Source: Nitrososphaeraceae archaeon (lineage in GTDB: Archaea > Thermoproteota > Nitrososphaeria > Nitrososphaerales > Nitrososphaeraceae). Taken from it: a DNA stretch of 64,000 nt. Made by a program: the position numbers and the translations under genes. Below, one piece after another: positions 17,869-27,758 of the stretch (its first letter is position 1; the number at the start of each line of letters is the position of its first letter). The notes beneath the pieces are model-generated. The model was not told the origin of the DNA and ran no database searches. It worked only from the letters and a program-made list of their open reading frames with translations. The stretch lies in contig WHTU01000003.1 of NCBI GenBank assembly GCA_009377575.1, positions 78,211-142,210 of the forward strand, given 5' to 3'.

Positions 17869-20800
17869 TTGGATACTGGTCGTCTGTCCTTGGTGCATAT
17901 AAAAAAATTAGAGGTCTATGGGTTCAAGTCGTTTGGTTTCAAAAATTCCGTCCTAACATTTGATAAGGGGCTTATTGCAGTCACTGGTCCAAATGGTTCT
18001 GGAAAGAGTAACATTCTCGACGCGATAATGTTTGCTCTTGGAGAGAATAGCCCAAGGGTGCTCAGAGTGGATAGATTTCAGTCACTGTTTCATGACAGCC
18101 ATAGTACCCATCATAAGATGATCCATGTAAGCCTCACCTTCGACAATCACGATCGAGGAATCCCAATTGACTCGGATAATGTCACGTTGACAAGAGATAT
18201 GGAAGGACAAGCAGGAGAAAGTGAGTACTATCTCAATGGAAAGAAAGTTACGAAAGGGACCATAGTTGAGCTTTTGGAGATCGTAATTGCTACGTCGAAT
18301 AAGCTGAATATCGTACAACAGGGGATGATAACTAGGATGTCCGAGCTCAATTCTGATGAGCGAAGAAGAATTATTGAAGATATAATTGGTTTGTCTTACT
18401 TTGATGAGAAGAGAACTGAAGCCCTAAAGCAGCTAGATGAATCCGATAGGCGTTTAGAAGTTGCTTTTGCACGAATCGATGAAGTTAGAAAGAGAATTGA
18501 TGAACTTGAAATTGAAAGAAATGAACAATTGAAATTTCTCAGTATTGAAAATGAAATCAAGAGATATCGAGCCATCAGGATTTCGAATGTTATCGAATCA
18601 ACTCGATTAAAGACTGAATCAAATGCAAACCGCTTAAGCAGTTCCAGGTCTCGTTCTTCATCATTGGAAACTGAGATTAGTAAACTGAATGCTGAGATCG
18701 AGGGTATCGAACAGGAAAGGGGGAAATATATGAAAGAGTTAGATATCACAAATAAAGATAAGGCATTAGTAGAAGGTAAATTATCAAATCTTGTCTACCA
18801 ATCAGAAAGGAACCGAGCAGTTCTGAAAGAAGCAGATCAGCGAATCATAAATATTCAAAGAAGGTTGAAATCAATTGAACTTGAGAAGGCAACGCGCAAA
18901 GACAAGGAGTCTAGTTCACAGCTGGAATTAGAAAAGCTTGAGTATAGCATTCAATTGAAGAGGTCGGAAATGAGTGATCTTACATCCGAACTAAATACGA
19001 CAAATAGAAAGATAGACAAAATAGCATCCACAGAAGGTGTGTATCATACTAAAAAGGCTATTATTGATGGTAGAGTGAATGTTCTACTTCGAATTCAGAG
19101 TCATTTTGAAGCAGTCCTCGCAAGGCTGGAGGAGAGAAGGGCACAAATACAGAGAGCTAAGGATATCATTGAAGCAGAGGTCTTGTCGTTAAGAAATCAG
19201 ACCTCTAGGTTCAACATTCTAGATCAGTTGCAAAGTAATGACCTTCAAATATATCTACAACACCTTCAATCATGTAACAAGTCTGCAGAGAACCTTCTGG
19301 ATACAAAGAAACGTGTTGAGCATGACCTCTCTACCTCATCACGACTTGTGGTTACTGCACAACACGCTGTATCGCTTAGACATGACGGTATTACTGAGGT
19401 CATGAGAAATCCTAATACCGAGTACTTTGCCGTTACAAGTTTGTTAGAAGCCTCAAAGTACCTAGGGATAGTAGGAATAGTGCAAGACTTGATAAAGTTA
19501 GAAAGAGTCTATGAGAGAGCTATTCTCGCTGCTGCATCAGATTGGATGAGTGCAATTGTAGTATCCGACATTAAATCGATGATTTCACTTCTTAGGTATT
19601 CAATGAACAAAAAGTTACCTAGGTTTAGAATAATCCCTCTCGATATATTGAATTATCATAGCAGAAAATCAGAAATAGATAAACTTTACGAAACAGACTC
19701 TATTGGCATATTAGGAAGTTTAGACAGGTTTGTAAGTTCTGGGTACCCACAATTAGTGACGTTCCTATTTCGGGACATAATACTTGTTCGAACTTCATCA
19801 ACTGGCTACGAGTTAGCAAGGAGAGGATTCAAATCGGTATCCTTGTCAGGCATATCATTCGAACCGAGTGGTGTACAAGTATCGATTGATTTCGGATCAA
19901 AAATCTTTGATATGAGCAAAACCGCTCTAACTACGGAGGTAGTTAGAAAATTGGAGTCTTCTACAAAACATCTCAATTCATTTGTTGAAATGAAAAAATC
20001 AAACCTTGAAGGACTAACAAACCATCTGTTGAAACTAGAGCAATTGGAATTTAAAGCCGAAACCAACATTACAAGATTACAGGAAAGAATTTCCTCCATA
20101 GGGGAGTCGATCTCTAGTATGGAAGATTTGTTAAGGACACGAATCTACGAAGCCTTAGCACTTCAAGAAAAGTGGGAAAGTACTGATAATATGCAACTAT
20201 TGTTTGAGACTCGCCTATCTCAGTCCAAATCCCTTATGGGTAAATTAGTGATGTTGTCAGAAAAGATAGACAAGCTGCATGGAAGTGGGGAATTTGCAAG
20301 CTTGCAAAGTGAAAAGAACAATATCTTGAGGACCATCGAGAAAACTGATCTGGAACACAGAGAGAGAATTACTGAATCCACCCCGATGAGGTCCATGGCA
20401 CAAGCCACTCAACAACAGATTAAAGAACTCGATGAAGAGGAGAATCAACTTCGTTATGAGTTGCAACAAAAGCGTAACGAATCAGGTGAAATGCGAAAGA
20501 ACCTAGATATCGTGGATTCTGAAATCTTGACGCTTAGACAGAAGGAGCAGAATATTATTGATTCAACTGGGAAATCTTATGATGTGATATCTGACTACGA
20601 ACAGAAAATAAAGATGATTCGAGAAAATGAGCGCAAATTGTCTAGGGAATATTCTACCCTAGACCGCGATATTGCCATCGATAAAAGGGACATCGAACAG
20701 TTAGGTGTTAAATACGAAGAGCTAACAGCTGAGCTTAGGTCCTTAAATTATGAAGAAATGCCACAAGACCTAAATGTAGACATAATATTGGAGAATTTGA

Positions 20801-21441
20801 ACGCTGAGTATGTTTCTATAAGAAACAGGGTTAACTTACGTGCGAAAGATGCGTATTCTGAAATAATTGAAGGTTATCGAAGTATGTCTGAACGGAGAAA
20901 TGAGCTTGAGATCGAACGTAACTCGATCGTTGAATTCATGGAAGAGATTGCCAAAGAAAAAAGTCAAGTATTTGATGATGCATTTTCCAAGGTGGATCAG
21001 AACATCAGACAGACATTTGCCCAAGTGAGTGGTGGTGGCTCAGCTTGGCTTGAAATCGAAAACCCCGCTGAAGAGACAAGTGGTATCATGCTAGTAGTAC
21101 AATTTCCTGACAAACCTAGGCGTGAATCTACGTCGCTTTCTGGGGGAGAAAAAACTATGGCTGCAACAATATTTCTCTTAGCATTACAGTCACTAAAACC
21201 CTCTCCATTTTATCTCATGGATGAAGTTGATGCCCATCTAGACGCGCAGAATACGGAAAGATTGCTAAGTGTTCTCTTAAGACGATCTATAGACAACCAG
21301 ATTATAATGGTCACTCTGAAAGATTCTACCGTTGCCAAGGCAGGTCTAGTTTATGGGGTCTATCCCAAAGATGGTGTTTCCCACGTGGTAAAATATACCC
21401 ATGGCAAAAAGCTAAGCCCAAGCATACAGTCTAATCCATGA
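17869..21441 (+). CDS. smc: Chromosome segregation ATPase SMC
   Basis: This 1190-residue protein has the full SMC layout: an N-terminal ATPase head with Walker A TGPNGSGKSNILDAIMFALG near residues 39-58, two long coiled coils (about residues 170-480 and 690-1000), a hinge between them (about residues 505-660, starting TEYFAVTSLLEASKYLGIVG), and a C-terminal head with signature LSGGEKTMAATIFLLAL and Walker B PSPFYLMDEVDAHLD. SMC rings organise and segregate the chromosome. The start is uncertain: TTG at 17869 fits the TATA box, whereas TTG 17890 or GTG 17893 gives the family-typical opening VHIKKLEVYGFKSF. No scpA or scpB is adjacent. Confidence 0.93.
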   Translation: MDTGRLSLVHIKKLEVYGFKSFGFKNSVLTFDKGLIAVTGPNGSGKSNILDAIMFALGENSPRVLRVDRFQSLFHDSHSTHHKMIHVSLTFDNHDRGIPIDSDNVTLTRDMEGQAGESEYYLNGKKVTKGTIVELLEIVIATSNKLNIVQQGMITRMSELNSDERRRIIEDIIGLSYFDEKRTEALKQLDESDRRLEVAFARIDEVRKRIDELEIERNEQLKFLSIENEIKRYRAIRISNVIESTRLKTESNANRLSSSRSRSSSLETEISKLNAEIEGIEQERGKYMKELDITNKDKALVEGKLSNLVYQSERNRAVLKEADQRIINIQRRLKSIELEKATRKDKESSSQLELEKLEYSIQLKRSEMSDLTSELNTTNRKIDKIASTEGVYHTKKAIIDGRVNVLLRIQSHFEAVLARLEERRAQIQRAKDIIEAEVLSLRNQTSRFNILDQLQSNDLQIYLQHLQSCNKSAENLLDTKKRVEHDLSTSSRLVVTAQHAVSLRHDGITEVMRNPNTEYFAVTSLLEASKYLGIVGIVQDLIKLERVYERAILAAASDWMSAIVVSDIKSMISLLRYSMNKKLPRFRIIPLDILNYHSRKSEIDKLYETDSIGILGSLDRFVSSGYPQLVTFLFRDIILVRTSSTGYELARRGFKSVSLSGISFEPSGVQVSIDFGSKIFDMSKTALTTEVVRKLESSTKHLNSFVEMKKSNLEGLTNHLLKLEQLEFKAETNITRLQERISSIGESISSMEDLLRTRIYEALALQEKWESTDNMQLLFETRLSQSKSLMGKLVMLSEKIDKLHGSGEFASLQSEKNNILRTIEKTDLEHRERITESTPMRSMAQATQQQIKELDEEENQLRYELQQKRNESGEMRKNLDIVDSEILTLRQKEQNIIDSTGKSYDVISDYEQKIKMIRENERKLSREYSTLDRDIAIDKRDIEQLGVKYEELTAELRSLNYEEMPQDLNVDIILENLNAEYVSIRNRVNLRAKDAYSEIIEGYRSMSERRNELEIERNSIVEFMEEIAKEKSQVFDDAFSKVDQNIRQTFAQVSGGGSAWLEIENPAEETSGIMLVVQFPDKPRRESTSLSGGEKTMAATIFLLALQSLKPSPFYLMDEVDAHLDAQNTERLLSVLLRRSIDNQIIMVTLKDSTVAKAGLVYGVYPKDGVSHVVKYTHGKKLSPSIQSNP

Positions 21442-21475
21442 CTCTGACGCGTACAGCGGCACCAAAACAATCGCC

Positions 21476-21495
21476 CTAATTCGTACACGAATTAG
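21476..21495. terminator. Inverted repeat between convergent smc and ABC ATPase genes
   Basis: CTAATTCG-TACA-CGAATTAG is an 8-bp perfect stem with a 4-base loop. It overlaps the last codons and stop of the minus-strand ABC gene and lies 35 bp after smc. It could act as a bidirectional terminator. A related stem with the same CGAATTA core lies at 34459-34481. Confidence 0.45.
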
Positions 21496-22613
21496 TCATA
21501 CAGGAAACATGAGACAAAATGATCGCGGCTGCTCTCACTTTGGTCAGCTCCGCTTTGATTGTTAAGACTTGGCTCTTTTTTGCATTTATCCATTGAATAA
21601 GGACATCTAAAATAAAAATTACATCCTCCACTAAATATTTTCTTCCCTTCACGTATCGGAATGGATCTTGTTTTTTTCAAGTTCGAAGGATTTGGTTCAG
21701 ATACTGCATCGATAAGAGCTTGGGTATACGGATGAAGAGGATTAAATAAGACAGTATCAACTGCACCCATCTCCACTACCTTCCCTGCGTACATGATAGC
21801 AATCTTGTCTCCAATATATCGGGATGTGCTGAGATCGTGTGTGATATATACGTATGATATTCGGAATCTGTCTTTAAGATCCTTCATGAGCTCCAATATC
21901 CCTGCTCTGACTGATACATCTAGCATCGATACAGGTTCGTCGGCTATTATAACAGCCGGTCTCAAGACTAAGGCTCTTGCCAGAGCGACTCGTTGTCGCT
22001 GCCCACCAGAAAGGGAGTATGGATAATTACTGGATAGCTCTACGACAGGCTCAAGTTTAACATCCTCCAATGCCTTGTACACCTTTTCGTGGCGCTCCCT
22101 TCTTGTGCTGCCCTTGTCATGAATGGTAATTGGCTCCATTATTATATCAAGTATTTTCATTCGAGGATCAAGTGATGTGTACGCATCTTGGTGTACCATT
22201 TGGACACTTCTCCTAAACTCTTTAAGATCTGCATCCTTCTTTTCTGTGATGTCTTTATCTTTGAATATTATGCGACCTTCGTCTGGTTCTACTGCTCTCA
22301 AAAGCAGTCTCGCAAGCGTTGATTTTCCTGAGCCCGATTCACCTGCAATAACGTAGACTTGGCCCTCATCCAGGCTAAGCGATATGTCGTCAACTGCCTT
22401 CACGAGCGAAACAGAGCTTGGTCTCATAGCGCTCATTATACCCTTTGATATCCGAAAATATTTTTTCAGATTTTCAGCTCTGAGTATTTCTTGCAAGAAT
22501 GTAGAATTAAGCTTAAATTTTGCATATATACACTTTCTTACTAGTTTGACGGGTATTTTGTGAATTAACCAAGTCAGTTTGTAAATTCCATAGGGATAAT
22601 TTACCTGAATCAC
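21492..22613 (-). CDS. Orphan oligopeptide/dipeptide-type ABC transporter ATP-binding protein
   Basis: The protein (373 residues from the ATG at 22613) carries Walker A GESGSGKST (residues 91-99), Q-loop MVHQDAYTSLDP, signature LSGGQRQRVALARAL (200-214), Walker B VIIADEP and the H-loop in YITHDLSTS. After the ATPase core it has HPYTQALIDAV and a cysteine-containing tail (CNFYFRCPYSMDKC), which is the oligopeptide-transporter C-terminal extension of DppF/OppF types. A TTG at 22496 would remove a 39-residue N-terminal extension that does not resemble the family and may be the true start. No permease, substrate-binding protein or partner ATPase gene is in the window. Confidence 0.85.
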   Translation of the reverse strand: MIQVNYPYGIYKLTWLIHKIPVKLVRKCIYAKFKLNSTFLQEILRAENLKKYFRISKGIMSAMRPSSVSLVKAVDDISLSLDEGQVYVIAGESGSGKSTLARLLLRAVEPDEGRIIFKDKDITEKKDADLKEFRRSVQMVHQDAYTSLDPRMKILDIIMEPITIHDKGSTRRERHEKVYKALEDVKLEPVVELSSNYPYSLSGGQRQRVALARALVLRPAVIIADEPVSMLDVSVRAGILELMKDLKDRFRISYVYITHDLSTSRYIGDKIAIMYAGKVVEMGAVDTVLFNPLHPYTQALIDAVSEPNPSNLKKTRSIPIREGKKIFSGGCNFYFRCPYSMDKCKKEPSLNNQSGADQSESSRDHFVSCFLYD

Positions 22614-23021
22614 TTAATTGAGAACACCTATAAACAAAATTATGAGGAAAACTCAACAGTTCTAAGTCAGAGAAACTCAATAATCATATATCTTAATTGC
22701 GATAAATCTATTTCATTTTCAAGAAAAAGTGTAACATGAGAACAATTGGAGGAAAGTCTATACGGAGATAAAACCCAAACCCCCCTATCTTGTCAATGAG
22801 AAAATACCCTGTTAAACACTAGTTCGATTAAAACCACGTAAATGTAGTGCGAAGAGGAACCCATTCGCTAAGATAGTATTCCCTTTTTAATAGTATTCCA
22901 ACGCATTAATGGGCTACAGAATGGGCCTTTAAATACAGCTCCATTGTATAAGGTCTTGTATTATCCCTAAAACGAAATTGAGCTAATCATGCTTTTGTCT
23001 AGCAGCGAATTTGTCCGATTG
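22614..23021. other. Gene-free 0.4-kb spacer
   Basis: No ORF of interest. It contains GGAGGAAAGTC (about 22749-22759), and GGGCTACAGAA near 22911-22921, which superficially recall RNase P RNA core motifs, but the spacing and AT content do not fit. Another small stem (GCGAA/TTCGC) lies around 22850-22870. Confidence 0.3.
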
Positions 23022-23645
23022 TCATTTTGGTCTGAACAAGTCATTAAGGCTCTTAACTTTCTTGATCCTTGTTATTACGATGACACCAGCTATCGATATT
23101 GCAAGAACTAACGCAGCAAGCGGGCCAAATTCTGGAACAATATGTGTCCCAGTGATCTCGATCTGCTCCGATCCATTACCGAATTCAATACTCAATATCC
23201 TTGCATGAGTATTGTTCATGATTTCATCATATGGTACTAACTGCCCATCAATGAATACAGCATAAACATCATCCATATTCGATTGCTTTTTAGAGTCAAT
23301 AACATCCCTCGGAAGCTCAATGGTCAATACTCCGTCAGAGAGTGCCCTGATTTCGGCGGCCAGAGTTATATTATCTCTTTGTACCCACATCTCATTCATT
23401 TGATTATCACCACTGATCTGATATCGGATCTGATATGATGCATTACCTATTTCCAATTCTTTGCTATTCACGAGATCGGAAGTAGTAGCAGTTTCGTTTA
23501 GTTGAGAAATCGTCCGATTTTCTTGTCCGAATATAATATAAGAAGAACTTCCTATAAACATGAGAAACGCCAATAATACGGAGCAAGTTAGCAGAATATG
23601 ACGTTGTCCTAATATTTGGACTATAGCGGCATTTATTGAACGCAA
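23022..23645 (-). CDS. Surface protein with a PEFG-CTERM sorting tail
   Basis: The 207-residue protein has an N-terminal hydrophobic segment (residues 17-40), an extracellular beta-rich domain with many N-x-T/S sequons (for example NETATT, NNTHAR), and near the C-terminus IVPEFGPLAALVLAISIAG followed by a basic stretch RIKKVK. This is the tripartite PEFG-CTERM signal known from ammonia-oxidising archaea, thought to be processed by an archaeosortase and used to anchor or modify surface proteins. The domain itself (ISGDNQMNEMWVQRDNITLAA) is not one I can name. No archaeosortase gene is in the window. Confidence 0.8.
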   Translation of the reverse strand: MRSINAAIVQILGQRHILLTCSVLLAFLMFIGSSSYIIFGQENRTISQLNETATTSDLVNSKELEIGNASYQIRYQISGDNQMNEMWVQRDNITLAAEIRALSDGVLTIELPRDVIDSKKQSNMDDVYAVFIDGQLVPYDEIMNNTHARILSIEFGNGSEQIEITGTHIVPEFGPLAALVLAISIAGVIVITRIKKVKSLNDLFRPK

Positions 23646-23815
23646 ATTTCTCAGGTTTAGTTGAAGATAATGGCTTTAAAGTTTTGGCTATTGATGTTTC
23701 ATTACAGAAGTAATTAGGTCCGTTAGCCTATTTCCTATAATATGGAGGTCTGTTTATACTTTCTCAGGTTACATCTAAATAGGCAGCCTTTCGTATTGGA
23801 AGAAGGTCATAGGAG

Positions 23816-25099
23816 TTGGACGTTGCTGGGGGATCTAAGTTCCGAGAATTAAACTTGGCTGATAGACTAGATCTAATTAAGAAACATGCTTCCCTTGAGG
23901 ACAGGAACATCCAATTTCTCAAGGATTCAACGCACATTTTAGGCTTTGATAATGTGAATAGAATGATAGAAAATGCGATAGGAGTATTCCCCATCCCAAT
24001 GGGAATCGCGACGAATTTTTTGATTAATGACGTGGACTATCTCATCCCTATGGCAATTGAGGAGCCATCCGTTATTGCCGCAACAAGTAAGGCAGCAAAG
24101 CTAGCCAAACTAACTGGCGGATTCCGTGCTGAAGCAGATGATCCCCTAATGGTTGGTCAAATTCAAGTGATTCCAGATGACAAGCCGTATGAAGGTATTT
24201 CAAGAAAGATTCTCGATAAAAAAGATGAGTTGTTTAAGATTGCCAATTCCACGGCTAGATCGTCAAAAGTGAAGGAAATAGAAGTCAGAGCAGTTCAAGA
24301 CGAGAGCCAGGTGGGTGTAGGCACCATGATCATCGTTGAGCTTATTATCAACACTCATGATGCCATGGGTGCTAACATAGTGAATACGATGTGCGAAACG
24401 GTGGGTCAGGCCATTGAGAGTATAACTGGTTGCAGGACGATATTGAAGATTCTTTCAAACTATTCTGCACGAAGACTAGTTAGATGTAGAGCTACTTTCC
24501 CGAAAAATCAAATCGGTGGGGACTTCATTGTTGAACGAATCCTGTATGCATATGCTCTTGCCTACTCAGATGTCTACAGAGCTGTCACTCACAACAAAGG
24601 CATAATGAATGGGATTGATGCCGTCGCTCTGGCGACTGGGCAGGACTTCCGTGCCATTGAGGCTGCGGCCCATGCTTATGCTAGCAGAGGAGGCAGTTAC
24701 AGATCATTGACAAAGTGGTTGAGAGATAAAAATGGCAATCTTGTTGGCGAATTGGAAATTCCTATGGCAGTAGGGATTGTGGGAGGAGTGACAAAGGTAC
24801 ATCAGATGGCTGAGACGAGTTTGAAGATTCTAAAAGTCAATTCCTCCCAAGAACTTGCGATTGTCATCGCATCTGTGGGTCTAGCCCAGAATTTTGCAGC
24901 GCTACTCGCCTTGGCTTCGGAAGGGATCCAGGAAGGGCACATGAAACTCCATTCAAGAAACATTGCTTTTATGGCGGGGGCAAGGGGTAGAATGATAGAC
25001 ATAATTTCGGAACACCTAGTCAAAGAAGATGAAATAAATCTGTCTAGAGCAAAAGAATTGCTGGATAAATTCAGTCAAAATGGTGATATCAATGATTAG
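23816..25099 (+). CDS. hmgA: Hydroxymethylglutaryl-CoA reductase, class II-like
   Basis: This 427-residue enzyme interconverts HMG-CoA and mevalonate; in archaea the reductive direction supplies isoprenoid ether lipids. Sequence features are VFPIPMGIATNFLIN, the active-site EEPSVIAATSKAA, the DAMGANIVNTMCE segment, and GHMKLHSRNIAFMAGA near the C-terminus. The DAMGAN and GHMxLHxRNIA forms are those of class II enzymes rather than the eukaryote/halophile class I. The start is TTG at 23816. hisG begins 39 bp downstream on the same strand, so the two may share a transcript even though their pathways differ. Confidence 0.9.
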   Translation: MDVAGGSKFRELNLADRLDLIKKHASLEDRNIQFLKDSTHILGFDNVNRMIENAIGVFPIPMGIATNFLINDVDYLIPMAIEEPSVIAATSKAAKLAKLTGGFRAEADDPLMVGQIQVIPDDKPYEGISRKILDKKDELFKIANSTARSSKVKEIEVRAVQDESQVGVGTMIIVELIINTHDAMGANIVNTMCETVGQAIESITGCRTILKILSNYSARRLVRCRATFPKNQIGGDFIVERILYAYALAYSDVYRAVTHNKGIMNGIDAVALATGQDFRAIEAAAHAYASRGGSYRSLTKWLRDKNGNLVGELEIPMAVGIVGGVTKVHQMAETSLKILKVNSSQELAIVIASVGLAQNFAALLALASEGIQEGHMKLHSRNIAFMAGARGRMIDIISEHLVKEDEINLSRAKELLDKFSQNGDIND

Positions 25100-25138
25100 A
25101 TATATACAAAGGATCGGGCGTCTCTCAAGCATTTAGCC

Positions 25139-26116
25139 ATGTCTATAGTTAAGTTCGCAATTCCAAAAGGCAGTATTGAAGAGGCAACATTTAGGGTACT
25201 CGAACAAGCATGGCAGACTGTTAGTGGTCATGGTAGAACATATCGCATCAAGCTCAGTGATCCGGATATCGAAGTGAAAATACTACGGCCTCAAGAAATT
25301 CCTACCTATGTTCAGGAAGGTTTCTATGATGTTGGAATAACCGGTAAGGATTGGGTCAGGGAGGCCAATGCATACGTATCTCCCTTACTTGATTTGGAGT
25401 ACGGGCATGTTAGCCAAATTATTGCAGTCCCGGAAAGTTTTCCGGTCAATAATTTATCGGATTTGATAACAGAATTCGCAGAGAAGAGAAAGACTTTAAG
25501 GATCTCAACTGAATATCTTACGACCACTTCCTCACATCTAAAGTCTAATAGTGCATACAATAAGTATTTTGGAGACTCTGACCCCCTGATCATTACCCCA
25601 TGGTTGCGGGTAGGAACAAACAAGAATGTACAGATATTCCTTTCTTTTGGTGCGACAGAAGCTAAGCCACCTGAAGATGTAGATGCGATCTTTGATATTA
25701 CAGAAACAGGAACAACCATAATGCAGAATAATCTTAAGATTATCGATAATGTGATGGAGTCTTCTGCAATATTAATTGCGAATAAGGCGTCTTTAAAGAA
25801 TATGGCTAAGAGAGAAAAGATTGCAGATATGCTCGCTCTATTGAAGGGAGTAGTTGAGGCGAGAAAAAAAATTCACATTTTTATGAATGTGAAAGAAGAA
25901 AATATTAGTTCCATTCTTGAAAGTCTTCCCGCTCTAAAGAGGCCTACAATAAGTAATCTTAGTGAAAGTGGATGGTATAGTGTTAGTACAATAATAGATA
26001 AAAACGAATTTATCAAAATCCTGCCGTTATTGCGTAAAAGAGCTCAAGGCCTTGTAGTGAGTGAACCAAGACAGATTCTCCAGCTAGACGAGATCAATAT
26101 AGATCACCACTTGTAA
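25139..26116 (+). CDS. hisG: ATP phosphoribosyltransferase (HisG)
   Basis: HisG catalyses the first, feedback-regulated step of histidine synthesis, joining ATP and PRPP. The protein opens with FAIPKGSIEEATFRVLEQA and has EVKILRPQEIPTYVQEGFYDVGITGKDWV typical of the family. The phosphate-binding segment appears as DAIFDITETGTTIMQNNL. At 325 residues it is longer than the usual long form (about 290) but includes a C-terminal regulatory-type domain (about residues 235-310), so feedback control by histidine is likely. It is separated from the rest of the his operon (28291 onward) by a Cas4-like gene on the other strand. Confidence 0.92.
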   Translation: MSIVKFAIPKGSIEEATFRVLEQAWQTVSGHGRTYRIKLSDPDIEVKILRPQEIPTYVQEGFYDVGITGKDWVREANAYVSPLLDLEYGHVSQIIAVPESFPVNNLSDLITEFAEKRKTLRISTEYLTTTSSHLKSNSAYNKYFGDSDPLIITPWLRVGTNKNVQIFLSFGATEAKPPEDVDAIFDITETGTTIMQNNLKIIDNVMESSAILIANKASLKNMAKREKIADMLALLKGVVEARKKIHIFMNVKEENISSILESLPALKRPTISNLSESGWYSVSTIIDKNEFIKILPLLRKRAQGLVVSEPRQILQLDEINIDHHL

Positions 26117-26933
26117 AATAATTCAAGACGATGAGTTAGGGCGATGACCCTGGTTAACGCAGAAAATTTGATACCGACACACCTAAACCATAGTATTACA
26201 TTTCCGGAATGTCTACTTAAGATACTATTCTATTTTTTACCACCAATTCAGGTTAATCCATCAGAATAAATTACATTTTATGGTTAGAATTAATATAAAA
26301 TGAGCAAAAATCTAGAGGATTGATGCCTGTATGTATATAAATTGTGAAGGTGATAACAAGTCTTACAAACAGTATACTGACCCTATACAGTTTTCGAGGG
26401 TAAAGAGATGATGCATGAGATGGATAGCCTAACGCATGTCGCTGCACCGCGGATAATAAAGCGGATATCACAAGTAGATAAAAAGATGAGCCCACATGTA
26501 GGACAACGATAAGAAACAGGATATACCGGTTTTGGAAACGACATGATAAATGATATTATTCATGGGAATTAAGATCAAATAGAGCCCGCCACATGATCCC
26601 AAAATTAAGGGCATTGTTAGATATTGCAAGAGTGAGAAATATTCCGATTTTTTATTGAATGATAAACACGACATTTCCGATGCCGAACTTAAAATATGGG
26701 TCCTCATGTCATAAAATTTACTCCTGGATCCAAAGTGATTAACGAACTTAAACCAAGATCTTTATCGTTCCAAAAATAAGCTACGGTTCATTTGACAATA
26801 CCAGTCTCCATAAGCAGTTAAGAAGCGTATATGAAGGACAAGGAGCCAATACCCCTGGTTACTATGCAAATGTTAGGTGCAGAAATTCATGATAGGTTAC
26901 TCTTGTCTGATAGTCTAGTTCTCATGCAAGCAT
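26117..26933. other. Gene-free 0.8-kb spacer
   Basis: Only low-complexity or non-conserved short ORFs are open here. A small hairpin with CCGC/GCGG arms around a 10-base loop lies near 26449-26466. I see no RNA gene I can name. Confidence 0.3.
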
Positions 26934-27758
26934 TCACTTACTTGGTAATGGCCTAAAATCTATTACCCCAGAGATGTCCATTATGTCCAATTCGTTAGCC
27001 ATTTCATGAGCATCTGGCGTTTCATCATCTTCGTTCATACATCTATCATAGAAATTGCATTTGGGGCATTTTGAATTCCTCTTAGCTTGAGGTAGCCTAG
27101 GTAAGATAGACACATCGGAATGTTCAAGCGCCTTTCTGAAGAGATTTTTTCTTCTAACCATTTCGTTCCTTAAAATTTCTCTAACAATATCATCTCTTGG
27201 CAGATGAACACTCCAACTTTCTATGAATGGCCCTTTCCCATCGTGAGGCTGAAGAAAATAATCCCCCTTTGAATCACTTTTTATCCACCTCAGTTCTTTC
27301 GTGTTATACCTGATGGAAATGATCCCTCGTTCGACATCCGTTATTACAAGATAGTATAACAACTGTCTTAGATATGACTTGAACTTTTCATCAGTCATGT
27401 TCAATCTACCGAAGTTCAAAGTGTCTTTGAGTTCTACAACTAAATCGTTAGACATTATATCTGGATGCGCCAGTATTCCATCGAATTCAAGATTCGCCTG
27501 GGACACGCCTATCTTTGCTAGTTGAGTTATGACAAATTCGCTAGACTCTCCTCTGATAAAATGATATATAGATTCATCGGATATCGTGTCGACTTCTGGG
27601 AATCTGCGGGAATAGTACTGTTTTCTTATACAGGATGAAGGGATGATATCTGAAACATGTACTTCGTCTTCGGAACGCCTTTTCTGCTCGTACCTAGATC
27701 TTAGATTTAGTTTGAGTAGATTAGTGAATTCGTCATCCCTTCTGACTACTACAGTCAT
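26934..27758 (-). CDS. Cas4/RecB-like PD-(D/E)XK nuclease with probable iron-sulfur cluster, not linked to CRISPR
   Basis: The 274-residue protein has the layout of Cas4-family exonucleases: an N-terminal cysteine (C43 in SSCIRKQYYSRR), a nuclease core with IRGESSEF, an aspartate in GILAHPDIMSND, the ExK element VVELKDT, and the QLLYYLVI helix that resembles the QxxxY motif. Three C-terminal cysteines, KCPKCNFYDRC, would complete a 4Fe-4S cluster. Such enzymes act on single-stranded DNA ends in repair or CRISPR adaptation. No repeats, cas1 or other cas genes are seen nearby, so a repair role is more likely. It lies between hisG and hisD on the opposite strand. Confidence 0.75.
   Translation of the reverse strand: MTVVVRRDDEFTNLLKLNLRSRYEQKRRSEDEVHVSDIIPSSCIRKQYYSRRFPEVDTISDESIYHFIRGESSEFVITQLAKIGVSQANLEFDGILAHPDIMSNDLVVELKDTLNFGRLNMTDEKFKSYLRQLLYYLVITDVERGIISIRYNTKELRWIKSDSKGDYFLQPHDGKGPFIESWSVHLPRDDIVREILRNEMVRRKNLFRKALEHSDVSILPRLPQAKRNSKCPKCNFYDRCMNEDDETPDAHEMANELDIMDISGVIDFRPLPSK

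Noticed and set aside
22740..22930. GGAGGAAAGTC and GGGCTACAGAA resembling RNase P RNA core motifs
   Set aside because: The two pieces are only about 150 bp apart, the region is AT-rich, and I cannot build the P4 helix or other conserved elements.
26271..26707. Two overlapping minus-strand ORFs of 74 and 79 residues
   Set aside because: AT-rich spacer ORFs with no domain, promoter or coding bias.
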